DNA of 33,974 bases from an uncultured Acetobacteraceae bacterium (GCA_903918195.1 CAIXDS010000404.1:1-33974); one strand, 5' to 3'. Counted from the first letter of the stretch, positions 1-8,267 are shown. Notes: a model not told the origin generated them from the sequence alone. A program made the numbers and translations.

Positions 1-145
1 CCATGGCGTCCATCACCCGTCCTTGCCGATGCGGGATCGGCACTTGCCGTCCCAGGCGACTGTTCGGGTCCCCGGACTGCGTCACGGAAGGGGCACCGCG
101 CTGGACCACGGGCTCTGCCACCCCAGGGCAAGGCGGGCTCCCTTC

Positions 146-181
146 CGTGCCCGAACGCGTAAGCTTACGCGTTCGGGCACG
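146..181. repeat. Perfect 36-bp palindrome
   Basis: The two 18-base arms (146-163 and 164-181) are exact reverse complements with no loop, meeting at AAGCTT. The left arm begins CGTGCCCGAACGCG. There is no T-run after it, so it is not a standard intrinsic terminator. Possible roles are a dimeric-protein binding site, a cruciform, or a remnant of a mobile-element end. The sequence shows the symmetry; the role is unknown. Confidence 0.85.
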
Positions 182-191
182 ATCAGAGATA

Positions 192-220
192 CAAGGGCAG
201 AGCCCTGGCCTTTCTCTCTT
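192..220 (+). repeat. Interspersed GGGCAGAGCCCTGGCC repeat, copy 1
   Basis: Hairpin AGGGC-AGA-GCCCT followed by GGCCTTTCTCTCTT. The same core recurs at 7262 (nearly identical), 3797, 20860 and 27315 (diverged), each between genes. The pyrimidine-rich tail means it could also terminate rightward transcription arriving from the left. Confidence 0.55.
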
Positions 221-433
221 GCCCAGAACACCGTCAGCGGGCTACGATTTGTACATGGATGCGACGATTCACCCGAACCGATTTTGGCGCCGCTGGCGGT
301 ACACTCCGGCGGCTTAGGTTCTCGCACCCGACGATGACCCCGAAGCCGCCCCACCGAGGCAGCTTTCGTTTCTCCGATTATTCACAACGAAATTTCGCCG
401 ACCGTGGTGCGGTCCTCTGCAAGGAGACCCGAC

Positions 434-610
434 ATGACCCGGCTGAATTTTTGCTTCACCCCCCTCGATAGCGTCGATTTCGACGTCTGCGCCGGGCCGC
501 CGCGGCCCGAGACGCCGCCACCGGCACGTGCCGCGGCCAAAACCGAGCCCGCCCACCCCGCCGCCCACCCCACAGAAGCAAAAAGGATGCCCGTCCCCGC
601 CGAGGGGTGA
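434..610 (+). CDS. Possible 58-aa proline-rich peptide upstream of nagZ
   Basis: A short frame starting at ATG 434, preceded by a good ribosome binding site (AAGGAGAC, about 6 bases away). The product begins MTRLNFCFTPLDSVDFDV and then becomes Pro/Ala-rich with no domain I recognise. Its TGA overlaps the upstream GTG start of nagZ (GTGA), a layout typical of translational coupling. It has no clear signal peptide or membrane helix. It may be a leader peptide or a remnant of a larger gene; related genomes often carry a SPOR-domain gene in this slot (general knowledge), but no SPOR domain is visible. Function unknown. Confidence 0.4.
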   Translation: MTRLNFCFTPLDSVDFDVCAGPPRPETPPPARAAAKTEPAHPAAHPTEAKRMPVPAEG

Positions 611-1641
611 CGCGCCTCGGCACGGAATGCTATCGCCATCCGATGCCCGCCAAAGCCGCCATCGTCGGAGTCGCCGGCACCACACTGAGCGGTGAGGAAG
701 CAGCGCTGTTCCAGGCACATCCGCCGGCGGGTGTCATCCTGTTTGCCCGCAACATCGCCGACCCGGACGGGTTGCGGCTGCTGGTGGACGCCCTGCGCCA
801 GACTTTGCCGGCGGGCGCGGTGCTGATGGTCGACCAGGAGGGCGGGCGGGTCGCCCGGCTGCGGCCGCCGCACTGGCGGGCACATCCTCCGGCGGCGGCG
901 CATGGCGCGCTATATGCGGACAACCCGGCGGCGGGGCTGCGGGCGGCCTGGTTGACCGGGGCGCTGATCGGCCTGGACTGTAGCGGCGCGGGATTCGATG
1001 TGGTGTGCACGCCGGTGCTCGATTTGCGGCTGCCCGGCGCGCATGGCGTCATCGGCGACCGCGCCTTCGGCGAGGACCCGCAGGACGTGGCGCGGCTCGG
1101 CCGGGCGATGGCGGCGGGGTTGCTCGCCGCCGGCGTGCAACCGGTGGGCAAGCACGCGCCGGGGCACGGGCGGGCGCGGGTGGACAGCCATTTGGAACTG
1201 CCGGTGGTGACCGACGCCGACCTGCAGGCCGACTGGCTGCCCTTCGCCGCCAACGCCGATCTGCCCTGGATGATGACCGCGCATGTCCGCTACGACGCGC
1301 TGGACCCGGACTCGCCGGCCACCCTCTCCGCCCGCATCCTGGCCGATGTGGTGCGCGGCCGGATCGGCTTCGGGGGCGTGCTGGTGAGCGACGATCTGGC
1401 CATGCAGGCGCTGGACGGCACGCCGGCGGACCGGGCCCTGGGCGCGCTGGCGGCGGACTGCGACGTGGCGCTGTATTGCAGCGGCGAGATCGCCCCGACC
1501 GCCGATCTGCTGGCCCGCTGCCCGTCGCTGACCGAGGCGGCACTTGCACGGCTGCAAGCGGGGCAAGCGTTGGCGGCGTCGCGGCGCGAGGCCCTGGACG
1601 AAACGGCACTGGCGCATGAACGGAACGGATTGCTGACGTGA
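607..1641 (+). CDS. nagZ: Beta-N-acetylhexosaminidase (NagZ, GH3)
   Basis: Cytoplasmic glycosidase that removes GlcNAc from anhydro-muropeptides in peptidoglycan recycling. The 344-aa frame shows the GH3 signatures in order: VILFARNI (about residues 43-50), VDQEGGRVARL (75-85), KHAPGHG (182-188; most homologs have Phe or Ile where Ala sits), the DSH acid/base loop (193-195), MTAHVRYDALD (223-232) and VSDDLAMQ with the predicted nucleophile Asp262. The GTG at 607 overlaps the preceding stop by GTGA. An ATG at 643 (MPAKAAIVGVAG) fits the usual NagZ N-terminus better, so the first 12 residues are uncertain. It is the first recognised gene of a tight operon; its stop overlaps the next start by GTGA. 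Confidence 0.93.
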   Translation: MTRLGTECYRHPMPAKAAIVGVAGTTLSGEEAALFQAHPPAGVILFARNIADPDGLRLLVDALRQTLPAGAVLMVDQEGGRVARLRPPHWRAHPPAAAHGALYADNPAAGLRAAWLTGALIGLDCSGAGFDVVCTPVLDLRLPGAHGVIGDRAFGEDPQDVARLGRAMAAGLLAAGVQPVGKHAPGHGRARVDSHLELPVVTDADLQADWLPFAANADLPWMMTAHVRYDALDPDSPATLSARILADVVRGRIGFGGVLVSDDLAMQALDGTPADRALGALAADCDVALYCSGEIAPTADLLARCPSLTEAALARLQAGQALAASRREALDETALAHERNGLLT

Positions 1642-2375
1642 ACCAATGGCTTGAGTGGACGCTCTCGTTCGTCGCGCTGGTGACGGCGATCATCCTGCAC
1701 GAGGTGTCGCACGGCTACGCCGCGCTGGCGCTGGGCGACGACACGGCCAAGAAACTGGGCCGGCTGTCGCTCAATCCGCTGGTGCATGTGGACCGGCTGG
1801 GCACCATCATCCTGCCCGGCATTTTCCTGGTGGCGCAGGCGGTGACGCATACCGGCGGCGGCGTGTTCTTCGGCTGGGCCAAGCCGGTGCCGATCGCGCC
1901 CTGGCACTTCGCCGATCCGCGGCGGGGCATGATGCTGGTGGCGCTGGCCGGGCCGCTGACCAACTACGCCCTGACCTTCCTGGCCATCCTGGCGCTGCAC
2001 GCGACACCGCTGCTGCCCGACATGGTGCGGGGCTATGCGCTGGTCTTCATCGGATTCTTCATCATGGCCAATCTGGCGCTGGGCACCTTCAACCTGCTGC
2101 CGATCCCGCCGCTGGACGGCGGCCGGGTGGTGGTGGGGCTGCTGCCCGAGCGCCTCGCCATGGCCTGGGCGCGGCTTGAGGGGGCCGGCATCGTCATCGT
2201 GTTGCTGATGGTGTTCGTGTTGCCCCTGGTGCTCGGCCAGTTCGGCATCCAGGCGAACCCGCTGGCGCTCTGGCTGCACGCGGTCGGCGACCCGATCTTC
2301 CAGGCGCTGGCCGTCGCCGCGGGGCGGCCGCACGATCTGTTCGTGCTGCTGCGCTTCCTGGGCGCCGGTGCCTGA
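1638..2375 (+). CDS. Site-2-protease-type M50 metalloprotease
   Basis: Integral membrane zinc protease of 245 aa. The zinc-binding motif HEVSH (residues 21-25) lies in the first hydrophobic segment and the third zinc ligand is in NLLPIPPLDGG (Asp160). About five or six hydrophobic segments can be seen, and there is no PDZ domain, so this is the short M50B type and not RseP. The start is GTG 1638, overlapping the nagZ stop. Its 3' end overlaps scpA by 8 bases, so the genes are probably translationally coupled. The substrate is unknown; linkage to nagZ and scpAB is common in alphaproteobacteria. Confidence 0.9.
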   Translation: MNQWLEWTLSFVALVTAIILHEVSHGYAALALGDDTAKKLGRLSLNPLVHVDRLGTIILPGIFLVAQAVTHTGGGVFFGWAKPVPIAPWHFADPRRGMMLVALAGPLTNYALTFLAILALHATPLLPDMVRGYALVFIGFFIMANLALGTFNLLPIPPLDGGRVVVGLLPERLAMAWARLEGAGIVIVLLMVFVLPLVLGQFGIQANPLALWLHAVGDPIFQALAVAAGRPHDLFVLLRFLGAGA

Positions 2376-3189
2376 CACCGCCGCCTCGCAGCCAGGCCCC
2401 GCCGATGCGTCCCCCCTCGCACCGAATGACGCACTGATGCTGCATCTGGAGGGGTTCGAGGGGCCGCTCGATCTGCTGCTGGAGCTGGCGCGCGGGCAGA
2501 AGGTGGACCTCGCCCGCATTTCCATTCTGTCGTTGGTCAACCAGTACCTGACGATGATCGAAGGGGCGCGGCGGGTACGCCTGGAACTGGCGGCCGACTG
2601 GCTGGTGATGGCGGCCTGGCTGACCTGGCTGAAGTCGCGCCTGCTGCTGCCCGCCGGCAGCGCCGCCCAGGAGGAAGGCGAGCAGGCCGCCGAGGTGCTG
2701 GCCGCCAGGCTGCGCGACCTGCAGGCCATCCGCGCGGCCGCGGCCTGGCTGTCCAGCCGGCCGGTGCTGGGGCAGGACGTGTTCGCCCGTGGCGCGCCCG
2801 AGGACCTGACCGAGACCGACCGCTCGCGGCTGGCGTTCGACCTGCCGGGGCTGATGCGGGCCTATCTGCAGGCCCTGCGGCGCAGCGCCGGCACCCGGCA
2901 GTACCGCCCGGCCGCGGTGACGATCTGGACCATCAAGGACGCGCTGGCCCGGCTGGCCGATCTGGTGGGCTCACTGCCGGACTGGACCAGCCTGGAGCGG
3001 TTCCTGCCGGAGAGCGCGGGCACGCCGCTGCAACGGCGGGCGGCGATGGCCAGCACGCTGGTGGCGGGGCTGGAGATGGCCCGCGGCGGGAAGCTGCGGC
3101 TGCGCCAGGAGGCCGCGTTCGGTCCCATCCTGCTGCACCGCGCGGAGGCGGCCCCGGCCGGCGAGGAGGAACATAATGACCGATCCTGA
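2368..3189 (+). CDS. scpA: Segregation and condensation protein A
   Basis: Kleisin subunit of the SMC-ScpAB condensin, needed for chromosome compaction and segregation. The 273-aa product carries the classic ScpA N-terminus: LEGFEGPLDLLLELARGQKVDLARI (split here by its core FEGPLDLLLELAR, about residues 29-42) followed by a helical region with WLVMAAWLTWLKSRLLLP. The C-terminal winged-helix part follows from about residue 180. The GTG start at 2368 lies inside the protease gene; an ATG at 2437 would remove part of the conserved start and is less likely. The 3' end overlaps scpB by 14 bases. Confidence 0.93.
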   Translation: MPDTAASQPGPADASPLAPNDALMLHLEGFEGPLDLLLELARGQKVDLARISILSLVNQYLTMIEGARRVRLELAADWLVMAAWLTWLKSRLLLPAGSAAQEEGEQAAEVLAARLRDLQAIRAAAAWLSSRPVLGQDVFARGAPEDLTETDRSRLAFDLPGLMRAYLQALRRSAGTRQYRPAAVTIWTIKDALARLADLVGSLPDWTSLERFLPESAGTPLQRRAAMASTLVAGLEMARGGKLRLRQEAAFGPILLHRAEAAPAGEEEHNDRS

Positions 3190-3796
3190 CCCCGATCCCG
3201 CCGCCCCCCCGGCCGAGGAGCAGGCCGCGGGGGCGCCGGCCGCGATCTCCCCCGAGGCGCTGGAGGACGCGCTGCGGCTTGCCGAGGCGATGGTGTTCGC
3301 CGCCGCCGCGCCGGTGGCGGCACGGGCGCTGGCGAACCTGTTGCCGGTGGGCGTGGACCCCGACGCCGTGGTGGCGGCGCTGCGCGAGCGCTACGCCGGA
3401 CGCGGGGTGGAACTGGCCGAGGTAGCAGGCGGGCTGCAGTTCCGCACCGCGCCCGATCTCGCGCCACGGCTGCGCCGGGTGGTGGCGGTGGCGCGGCGGC
3501 TGCCGCGGGCGGCCATGGAGACGGTGGCCATCATCGCCTACCACCAGCCGGTGACGCGCGCCGAAATCGAGGAAATCCGTGGCGCCTCGCTGTCACAGCA
3601 GACGCTGGACTCACTGCTGGAGCAGGGTCTGATCATGCCCAAAGGCCGCAAGGAGGCACCCGGACGGCCGACGCTGTGGGCGACCACGCCGGCCTTCCTG
3701 GCGCAGTTCGGGCTGAAGGATCTGCGCGACCTGCCGCGGCGCGAGGATTTGCTGGTCGAGCCGCCCTCGGCTCAGCCGGTGCCGGAGGTTGGGTAA
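3176..3796 (+). CDS. scpB: Segregation and condensation protein B
   Basis: Second accessory subunit of the SMC complex; it binds the ScpA C-terminus as a dimer of winged-helix domains. The 206-aa product has the ScpB hallmarks AMVFAAAAPVAARALA (about 37-52), ETVAIIAYHQPVTRAEIEEIRG (core AIIAYHQPVTRAEIE, about 120-134) and a TLWATTPAFLAQFGLKDL tail. The start ATG 3176 is set by a strong GAGGAGGA site at 3163-3170, inside the end of scpA. A diverged interspersed-repeat copy begins directly after the stop codon. Confidence 0.94.
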   Translation: MTDPDPDPAAPPAEEQAAGAPAAISPEALEDALRLAEAMVFAAAAPVAARALANLLPVGVDPDAVVAALRERYAGRGVELAEVAGGLQFRTAPDLAPRLRRVVAVARRLPRAAMETVAIIAYHQPVTRAEIEEIRGASLSQQTLDSLLEQGLIMPKGRKEAPGRPTLWATTPAFLAQFGLKDLRDLPRREDLLVEPPSAQPVPEVG

Positions 3797-3818
3797 AGGA
3801 AGGCCAGGCTCTGCCGTG
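3797..3818 (-). repeat. Interspersed repeat, diverged copy (scpB-tatB gap)
   Basis: AAGGAAGGCCAGGCTCTGCC, the same core as the copies at 192 and 7262 but in the opposite orientation and with part of the palindrome lost. It fills the start of the 111-bp gap before tatB, exactly where tatA would be expected. Confidence 0.5.
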
Positions 3819-3907
3819 GCGTGCCGTCCCCCAATCGCCCTGGCGCCCCGGTTTCACATCTGAATGGTTTCCTGCTAACCAGCCGGCCCCGGAGATGTAA
3901 CGCCCGC

Positions 3908-4393
3908 ATGTTCGACTTTGCCTGGTCCGAGATCGTGCTGATCGGCGTGGTGGCCCTGGTCGCCATCGGGCCGAAGGACCTGCCGGTCGCCATGAAGGCG
4001 GTAAGCGGGATGGTCAAGAAAGCGCGCCGCATGGCAGGCGAATTCCAGACCCATGTGGACGACATGATGCGCGACGCGAACCTCCAGGAGGTCCGCAGCC
4101 AGATCAATGAAATCCGCAACTTCGACATCAAGGGCACGATCGAACGCGCGGTCGATGCCGATGGCACGATCCGCCAGACCTTTGCCGCCAACCCGCTGGA
4201 GCCGACCCCGGTGCCAGCGGCCGGCGCAGCAGCGATCGACAGCCCCGCAACGGTCGAGGACGCGGCCCCCCCGCCGGACGCCCCCGCCTTCATCCCGCCG
4301 GAGTTCTCCGCCAAGCCCGAGCCGCCGCCCGCCTTCATCCCGCCGGGGGTGACCGCGCCGCGCTCGTCCTATTACGGCAGCCCGCGCGCCTGA
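3908..4393 (+). CDS. tatB: Sec-independent protein translocase subunit TatB
   Basis: TatB of the twin-arginine translocase, which with TatC receives folded precursors with RR signal peptides. The 161-aa product begins MFDFAWSEIVLIGVVALVAIGPKDLP: a single membrane helix at about residues 5-20, the conserved GP hinge and then an amphipathic helix. MFD(F/I)xxxE is TatB-type; TatA would lack the acidic residue at this position. The long C-terminal tail is Pro/Ala-rich and contains two PAFIPP units encoded by a 19-bp direct repeat (4283-4301 and 4328-4346). The start ATG 3908 is chosen because the membrane helix begins there. No tatA precedes it. Confidence 0.93.
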   Translation: MFDFAWSEIVLIGVVALVAIGPKDLPVAMKAVSGMVKKARRMAGEFQTHVDDMMRDANLQEVRSQINEIRNFDIKGTIERAVDADGTIRQTFAANPLEPTPVPAAGAAAIDSPATVEDAAPPPDAPAFIPPEFSAKPEPPPAFIPPGVTAPRSSYYGSPRA

Positions 4394-4418
4394 CCGCGCT
4401 CCAGACCCAGAGACGCCC

Positions 4419-5246
4419 GTGCGCATCCCCTTCCTGACCAAGAAATCCGACGCGGCCAAACCGGTCCCGCCCGCGCCCGAAGAAGACATCATCGACGACA
4501 AGCCGATGCCACTGCTCGAACACCTGATCGAGCTGCGCAGCCGGCTGATGTGGTCGCTTGGCGCTTTCCTGCTGGCGTTCTTCGTCTGCTACCACTTCTC
4601 GTCAGCGCTTTATGGCTTCCTTGCCCAGCCGCTGGCGGACGTGGAGGTGCGACTCGGCGGCAGCCAGCGCATGATCTACACCTCGCTGACCGAGGGGTTC
4701 TTCACCTACCTCAAGGTGGCGATGTTCGGCGGCGCCTTCATCGCCTTCCCGGTCATGGCGACGCAGCTCTGGCTGTTTGTTGCCCCCGGGCTGTACCGCA
4801 GCGAGAAGAAGGCGCTGCTGCCCTTCCTGCTGGCCTCGCCGGTGCTGTTTGTGATGGGGGCTGCGCTGGCGTATTATTTCGTGTTTCCGATCGCCTGGGG
4901 ATTCTTCCTGAGTTTTCAAACGCCGCAGGGCGCCGGCGGGCTGCCGATCGAGCTGGAAGCGCGGGTGTCGGAATATCTCGATCTGGTGATGAAACTGATC
5001 TTTGCCTTCGGGGTGACGTTCCAGTTGCCGGTGGCGCTGAGCCTGATGGCCAAGGTGGGCATCGTCACCTCGGCCGGGCTGAAGCGTTACCGGCGCTATG
5101 CCATTGTCGGCATGTTCATCGTCGCCGCCATCCTGGCACCGCCCGACATCATCACCCAATGCGGTCTGGCGATCCCGCTGATCGCGCTCTACGAGGTTTC
5201 CATCATCGCGGCGAAGCTGGTCGAGCCCAAGCCGGTCGAGGTCTGA
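4419..5246 (+). CDS. tatC: Sec-independent protein translocase subunit TatC
   Basis: Polytopic receptor of the Tat pathway. The 275-aa product shows the conserved cytoplasmic start PLLEHLIELRSRL (about residues 31-43), TEGFFTYLKVAMFGG with the functionally important Glu, the periplasmic-side FVAPGLYRSEKK, and six hydrophobic segments ending with ILAPPDIITQCGLAIPLIALYE (core APPDIITQ). The start is GTG 4419; the next gene begins 3 bases after the stop. Length and motifs are typical. It lies directly behind tatB. Confidence 0.95.
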   Translation: MRIPFLTKKSDAAKPVPPAPEEDIIDDKPMPLLEHLIELRSRLMWSLGAFLLAFFVCYHFSSALYGFLAQPLADVEVRLGGSQRMIYTSLTEGFFTYLKVAMFGGAFIAFPVMATQLWLFVAPGLYRSEKKALLPFLLASPVLFVMGAALAYYFVFPIAWGFFLSFQTPQGAGGLPIELEARVSEYLDLVMKLIFAFGVTFQLPVALSLMAKVGIVTSAGLKRYRRYAIVGMFIVAAILAPPDIITQCGLAIPLIALYEVSIIAAKLVEPKPVEV

Positions 5247-5249
5247 GCC

Positions 5250-6524
5250 ATGCACGATATCCGCACCATCCGCGCCGAGCCGGCGGCGTTCGACGCAGCC
5301 ATGGCGCGCCGGGGCCTGAAACCCGCGGCACAAGCCATCCTCGACCGCGACGCCACCCGCCGCGCCGCCCAGACCGATCTGCAGGAGCGCCAGGCGCGGC
5401 GCAACGCGCTGGCGAAACAGGTGGGTGAAGGCCGCCGGCGCGGTGAGGACACGGCCGCGCTGGAGGCCGAGGCCACCACGCTCCGGGGCGAAATGGAGGG
5501 GCTGGAAGCCGAGGCCGCCCGGCTGGACGCCGACATCAAGGCCGTGCTGGAGAGCCTGCCCAACATCCTCGACCCCGACGTGCCCGACGGCGCGGACGAG
5601 ACCGCCAACGTGGTGGTCAAGCAATGGGGCAAGCCGCGCGATCTCGGCTTCGAGCCGAAACAGCATTTCGAGCTGGGTGAAGCGCTGGGCCTGATGGATT
5701 TTTCCACCGCCGCGAAAATGGCCGGGGCGCGGTTCACCATCCTGCGCGGCCAGCTCGCGCGGCTGGAGCGGGCGCTCGGTCAGTTCATGCTCGATCTGCA
5801 TACGCGCGAGCACGGCTATGAGGAAACCATCGTCCCGTTGCTGGTGAACGCGGCCAGCTGCTACGGCACCAACCAGTTGCCGAAGTTCGAAGAGGATTTG
5901 TTCAAGACCACCGACGGCCGCTACCTGATCCCCACCGCCGAGGTGCCGCTGACCAACACCGCAGCCGGCGAAATCATCGCCGAAAAGCGGCTGCCGATCC
6001 GGCTGACCGCGCTGACCGAGTGCTTCCGGTCCGAAGCCGGTGCGGCGGGGCGCGACACCCGCGGCTATCTGCGCCAGCACCAGTTCCGCAAGGTGGAACT
6101 GGTCTCGATCGTTCACCCCGACACCAGCGACACCGAGCACGAGCGCATGACCGCCTGCGCCGAGCGGGTGCTGGAGACGCTCAACCTGCCCTATCGCCGG
6201 GTGGTGCTGTCCTCGGGCGATACCGGGTTTGGCGCGACCAAGACGTTCGATCTGGAGGTCTGGCTGCCGGGCCAGAACATGTGGCGCGAGATTTCGTCCT
6301 GCTCCAACACGCGCGAGTTCCAGGCACGGCGGATGAATGCGCGCTGGCGCAGCACCGAGGGCAAGTCGGTGGCTTATGTGCACACGCTGAACGGCTCGGG
6401 CGTGGCGGTCGGGCGGGCGCTGATCGCGGTGATGGAGAACTTCCAGCAGGCGGACGGCTCGATCCTGGTGCCGCCGCCGCTGTGGCCCTACATGGGCGGC
6501 GTGGAGCGTATCGCGGCTGCCTGA
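5250..6524 (+). CDS. serS: Seryl-tRNA synthetase
   Basis: Class II synthetase that charges tRNA-Ser. The 424-aa product starts [22 protein letters not shown], then has the antiparallel coiled-coil tRNA-binding arm (about residues 27-105, rich in Arg, Glu and Ala). The catalytic domain follows with TAEVPLTN, motif 2 ([21 protein letters not shown], core [13 protein letters not shown]) and motif 3 ([16 protein letters not shown]). The length is normal. It lies 3 bp after tatC and is probably in the same transcript. In many relatives surE follows; here a nicotinamidase does. Confidence 0.96.
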   Translation: MHDIRTIRAEPAAFDAAMARRGLKPAAQAILDRDATRRAAQTDLQERQARRNALAKQVGEGRRRGEDTAALEAEATTLRGEMEGLEAEAARLDADIKAVLESLPNILDPDVPDGADETANVVVKQWGKPRDLGFEPKQHFELGEALGLMDFSTAAKMAGARFTILRGQLARLERALGQFMLDLHTREHGYEETIVPLLVNAASCYGTNQLPKFEEDLFKTTDGRYLIPTAEVPLTNTAAGEIIAEKRLPIRLTALTECFRSEAGAAGRDTRGYLRQHQFRKVELVSIVHPDTSDTEHERMTACAERVLETLNLPYRRVVLSSGDTGFGATKTFDLEVWLPGQNMWREISSCSNTREFQARRMNARWRSTEGKSVAYVHTLNGSGVAVGRALIAVMENFQQADGSILVPPPLWPYMGGVERIAAA

Positions 6525-6539
6525 ACGAGGAGCGCGCGC

Positions 6540-7196
6540 ATGCGGGTCGATCCGGTGACCGATGTGCTGCTGGCGGTGGATGTGCAGCCCGATTTCATGC
6601 CGGGCGGCGCGCTGCCGGTGCCCGGGGGCGACCAGGTGGTGCCGGTGATCAATCGCCTGCTTGCTGGCCCGTTCCGGCACGCCGTCGCCACCCAGGACTG
6701 GCACCCGCCCGGCCACATGTCGTTCGCCAGCGCGCATCCGGGCCGCGCGCCGTTCGAGACCGTCAGCGTGCCGTACGGCGTGCAGACGCTATGGCCGGAC
6801 CACTGCGTCCAATGCACCCCGGGGGCGGCGCTGCATGCCGGGCTCGACCAGTCGCGGATCGAGCTCATCGTTCGCAAGGGATTCCACCCGTCGGTGGACA
6901 GTTACTCGGCGTTCCAAGAGAACGACCGCGTCACCTCCACCTGCCTCGATGTCTGGCTGCGCGCCCGCGGTTTCCGGCGGCTGTTCCTGGCCGGGCTGGC
7001 GACCGATTTCTGCGTGGCGTGGTCGGCTGAGGATGCGGTGCGGGCGGGTTTCGAGGTGGTGGTGGTTGAGGATGCCTGCCGCGGCATCGGCCTGTCCACC
7101 GGTCCGGGCCGCACGACGGTGGACGACGCCAGGGACCATTTGCGCCACACGCACGGCGTGCGGTTCGTAGACAGCGCAGAACTGTCGGCAGTTTAG
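6540..7196 (+). CDS. pncA: Nicotinamidase/pyrazinamidase (PncA-like)
   Basis: Cysteine hydrolase of the isochorismatase-like fold that converts nicotinamide to nicotinate for NAD salvage. The 218-aa product has the catalytic triad Asp14 (AVDVQPDF), Lys113 (VRKGF) and Cys158 (LATDFCVAWS). The metal site of PncA is present as Asp53, His55 and His59 (QDWHPPGH), with His88 in WPDHC as the probable fourth ligand. The cis-peptide region before the Cys is intact. It starts 15 bp after serS behind GAGGAG and probably ends the operon; a hairpin-rich repeat follows. Confidence 0.9.
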   Translation: MRVDPVTDVLLAVDVQPDFMPGGALPVPGGDQVVPVINRLLAGPFRHAVATQDWHPPGHMSFASAHPGRAPFETVSVPYGVQTLWPDHCVQCTPGAALHAGLDQSRIELIVRKGFHPSVDSYSAFQENDRVTSTCLDVWLRARGFRRLFLAGLATDFCVAWSAEDAVRAGFEVVVVEDACRGIGLSTGPGRTTVDDARDHLRHTHGVRFVDSAELSAV

Positions 7197-7199
7197 CAT

Positions 7200-7284
7200 G
7201 GAATGGGTTCCAAGGGCCTCCCGGCCGTCGCGCCGAAGGCGCGCTGCGCGCGACGGCGGGTCCAGGGCAGAGCCCTGGCCTTAC
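7200..7284. repeat. Interspersed palindromic repeat, longest copy (possible bidirectional terminator)
   Basis: Between the convergent pncA and dehydrogenase genes lie two hairpins. One has arms CCGTCGCGC (7225-7233) and GCGCGACGG (7248-7256); the other is CCAGGGC-AGA-GCCCTGG (7262-7278), followed by CCTTACTTACTT. Read leftward, the unit is AAGGCCAGGGCTCTGCCCTGG and then the larger hairpin. The position and structure suit a terminator for both genes, and the sequence family recurs elsewhere in the window. Confidence 0.6.
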
Positions 7285-8247
7285 TTACTTCACGATGTTC
7301 CCCGCTTCCCGCCCCGCCAGCACCGCGTCGATCCCGTCCAGCGCGAGGTTCCCCATGGCGTCGCGCGTTTCCGTCGTGGCGCTGCCCAGGTGCGGCAGCA
7401 GCACCACGTTTTCCAGCGTGCGGTAGGCCGGGTGCAGGGCCGGCTCGCCGTCGTAGACGTCGAGGCCGGCGCAGGCCACCTGGCCGGTGCGCAGGGCGGC
7501 GATGAGGGCTTCGTCGTCCACCAGGGTGCCGCGGGCGGCGTTCACCACGATCGCGCCGCGCGGCAACTTCGCGAGGCGGTCGGCGTTCAGCCATTTGCGC
7601 GTGGGCGGGCCGCCGGGGGCGTTCAGCGAGAGGATGTCGCAGGCGGCAAGGAACGAAGCATCGTTGTCGTGCCAGATCGCGCCGCGCTCCAGCTCCGGCG
7701 GCAACCGCGCCATGTTGCGGTAGTGCACCTGCATGCTGAAAGCACTCGCCATGCGGGCGAGTTCGCGGCCGATGCGGCCCATGCCGAAGATGCCCAGCCG
7801 CTTGCCGCTCACCAGCGTGCCCAGGAGCTGGGTCGGGCACCAGCCGGTCCAACGGCCGGATCGCACCAGGCGCTCGCCCTCGCCGGCGCGGCGGGCGGCG
7901 GCGAGGATGAGCAGGAAGGACAGTTCCGCCGTCGCCACCGAGAGCACGTCGGGCGTGTTCACCACCGGCAGACCGCGCGCCCGGGCGGCGTCAAGGTCGA
8001 TATGGTCGGTGCCGACGCTGAAGGTGCCGAGCACGCGCAGGCGGGCCGGAAGGGCAGCGATGGTGGCCGCGTCCAGCCGGTCGGCCGGGCAGCACAGCAC
8101 GGCGTCCGCCCCCTCGGCCAGACGCACCACATCGGCGCCGGTGCGGGGCGTGTCGCCGGGGTTCAGGCGGGCGTCGTAGTCGCGGGCGGCGCGGGCCTCG
8201 ATGCCGGGGGGCAGGCGGCGGGTGACGAGCAGGACGGGCTTGTCCAT
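7285..8247 (-). CDS. D-2-hydroxyacid dehydrogenase (glyoxylate/hydroxypyruvate reductase-like)
   Basis: NAD(P)-dependent D-isomer-specific dehydrogenase of 320 aa. Visible are the Rossmann motif GMGRIG (155-160), the substrate-binding VGTDHIDLDAA (78-88) and the catalytic set Arg239 (NAARGTLVDD), Glu268 (DVYDGEP) and His286 (LLPHLGSAT). Members of this family reduce glyoxylate, hydroxypyruvate or other 2-oxoacids, and the exact substrate cannot be told from sequence. The start ATG is at 8245-8247. It is the last gene of a three-gene minus-strand run with the HCCA-isomerase-like and DUF962 genes. Confidence 0.9.
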   Translation of the reverse strand: MDKPVLLVTRRLPPGIEARAARDYDARLNPGDTPRTGADVVRLAEGADAVLCCPADRLDAATIAALPARLRVLGTFSVGTDHIDLDAARARGLPVVNTPDVLSVATAELSFLLILAAARRAGEGERLVRSGRWTGWCPTQLLGTLVSGKRLGIFGMGRIGRELARMASAFSMQVHYRNMARLPPELERGAIWHDNDASFLAACDILSLNAPGGPPTRKWLNADRLAKLPRGAIVVNAARGTLVDDEALIAALRTGQVACAGLDVYDGEPALHPAYRTLENVVLLPHLGSATTETRDAMGNLALDGIDAVLAGREAGNIVK

Positions 8248-8267
8248 GGTCGCATGTCCAAATCGGT

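Larger units (their letters stand above)
1..433. other. Non-coding left-edge region
   Basis: No open frame here looks like a protein: the short frames are rich in Arg, Pro and Gly, lack a ribosome binding site and match no family I know. The stretch holds a perfect 36-bp palindrome, one copy of the interspersed GCAGAGCCCTGG-type repeat and a more AT-rich end (about 360-400) that could carry the promoter for the following operon. I could not pick a convincing -35/-10 pair. What lies further left is outside the window. Confidence 0.6.

Noticed and set aside
3-337. Two overlapping plus-strand frames at the left edge
   Set aside because: Composition is Arg/Pro-rich, no ribosome site, and they cross the palindrome and the repeat; nothing resembles a known protein.
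388-397. CGAAATTTCG short palindrome before the first operon
   Set aside because: Ten bases of symmetry are expected by chance in a window of this size; no supporting second site.
1290-2729. 479-aa minus-strand frame opposite nagZ, the M50 protease and scpA
   Set aside because: Antisense shadow: it spans three clearly real genes and has the low-complexity Ser/Arg/His composition typical of high-GC opposite frames.
4602-6737. 711-aa minus-strand frame opposite tatC, serS and pncA
   Set aside because: Very long but entirely antisense to well-identified genes, rich in His/Arg/Gly/Gln with no domain; length comes from the lack of stop codons in high-GC DNA.
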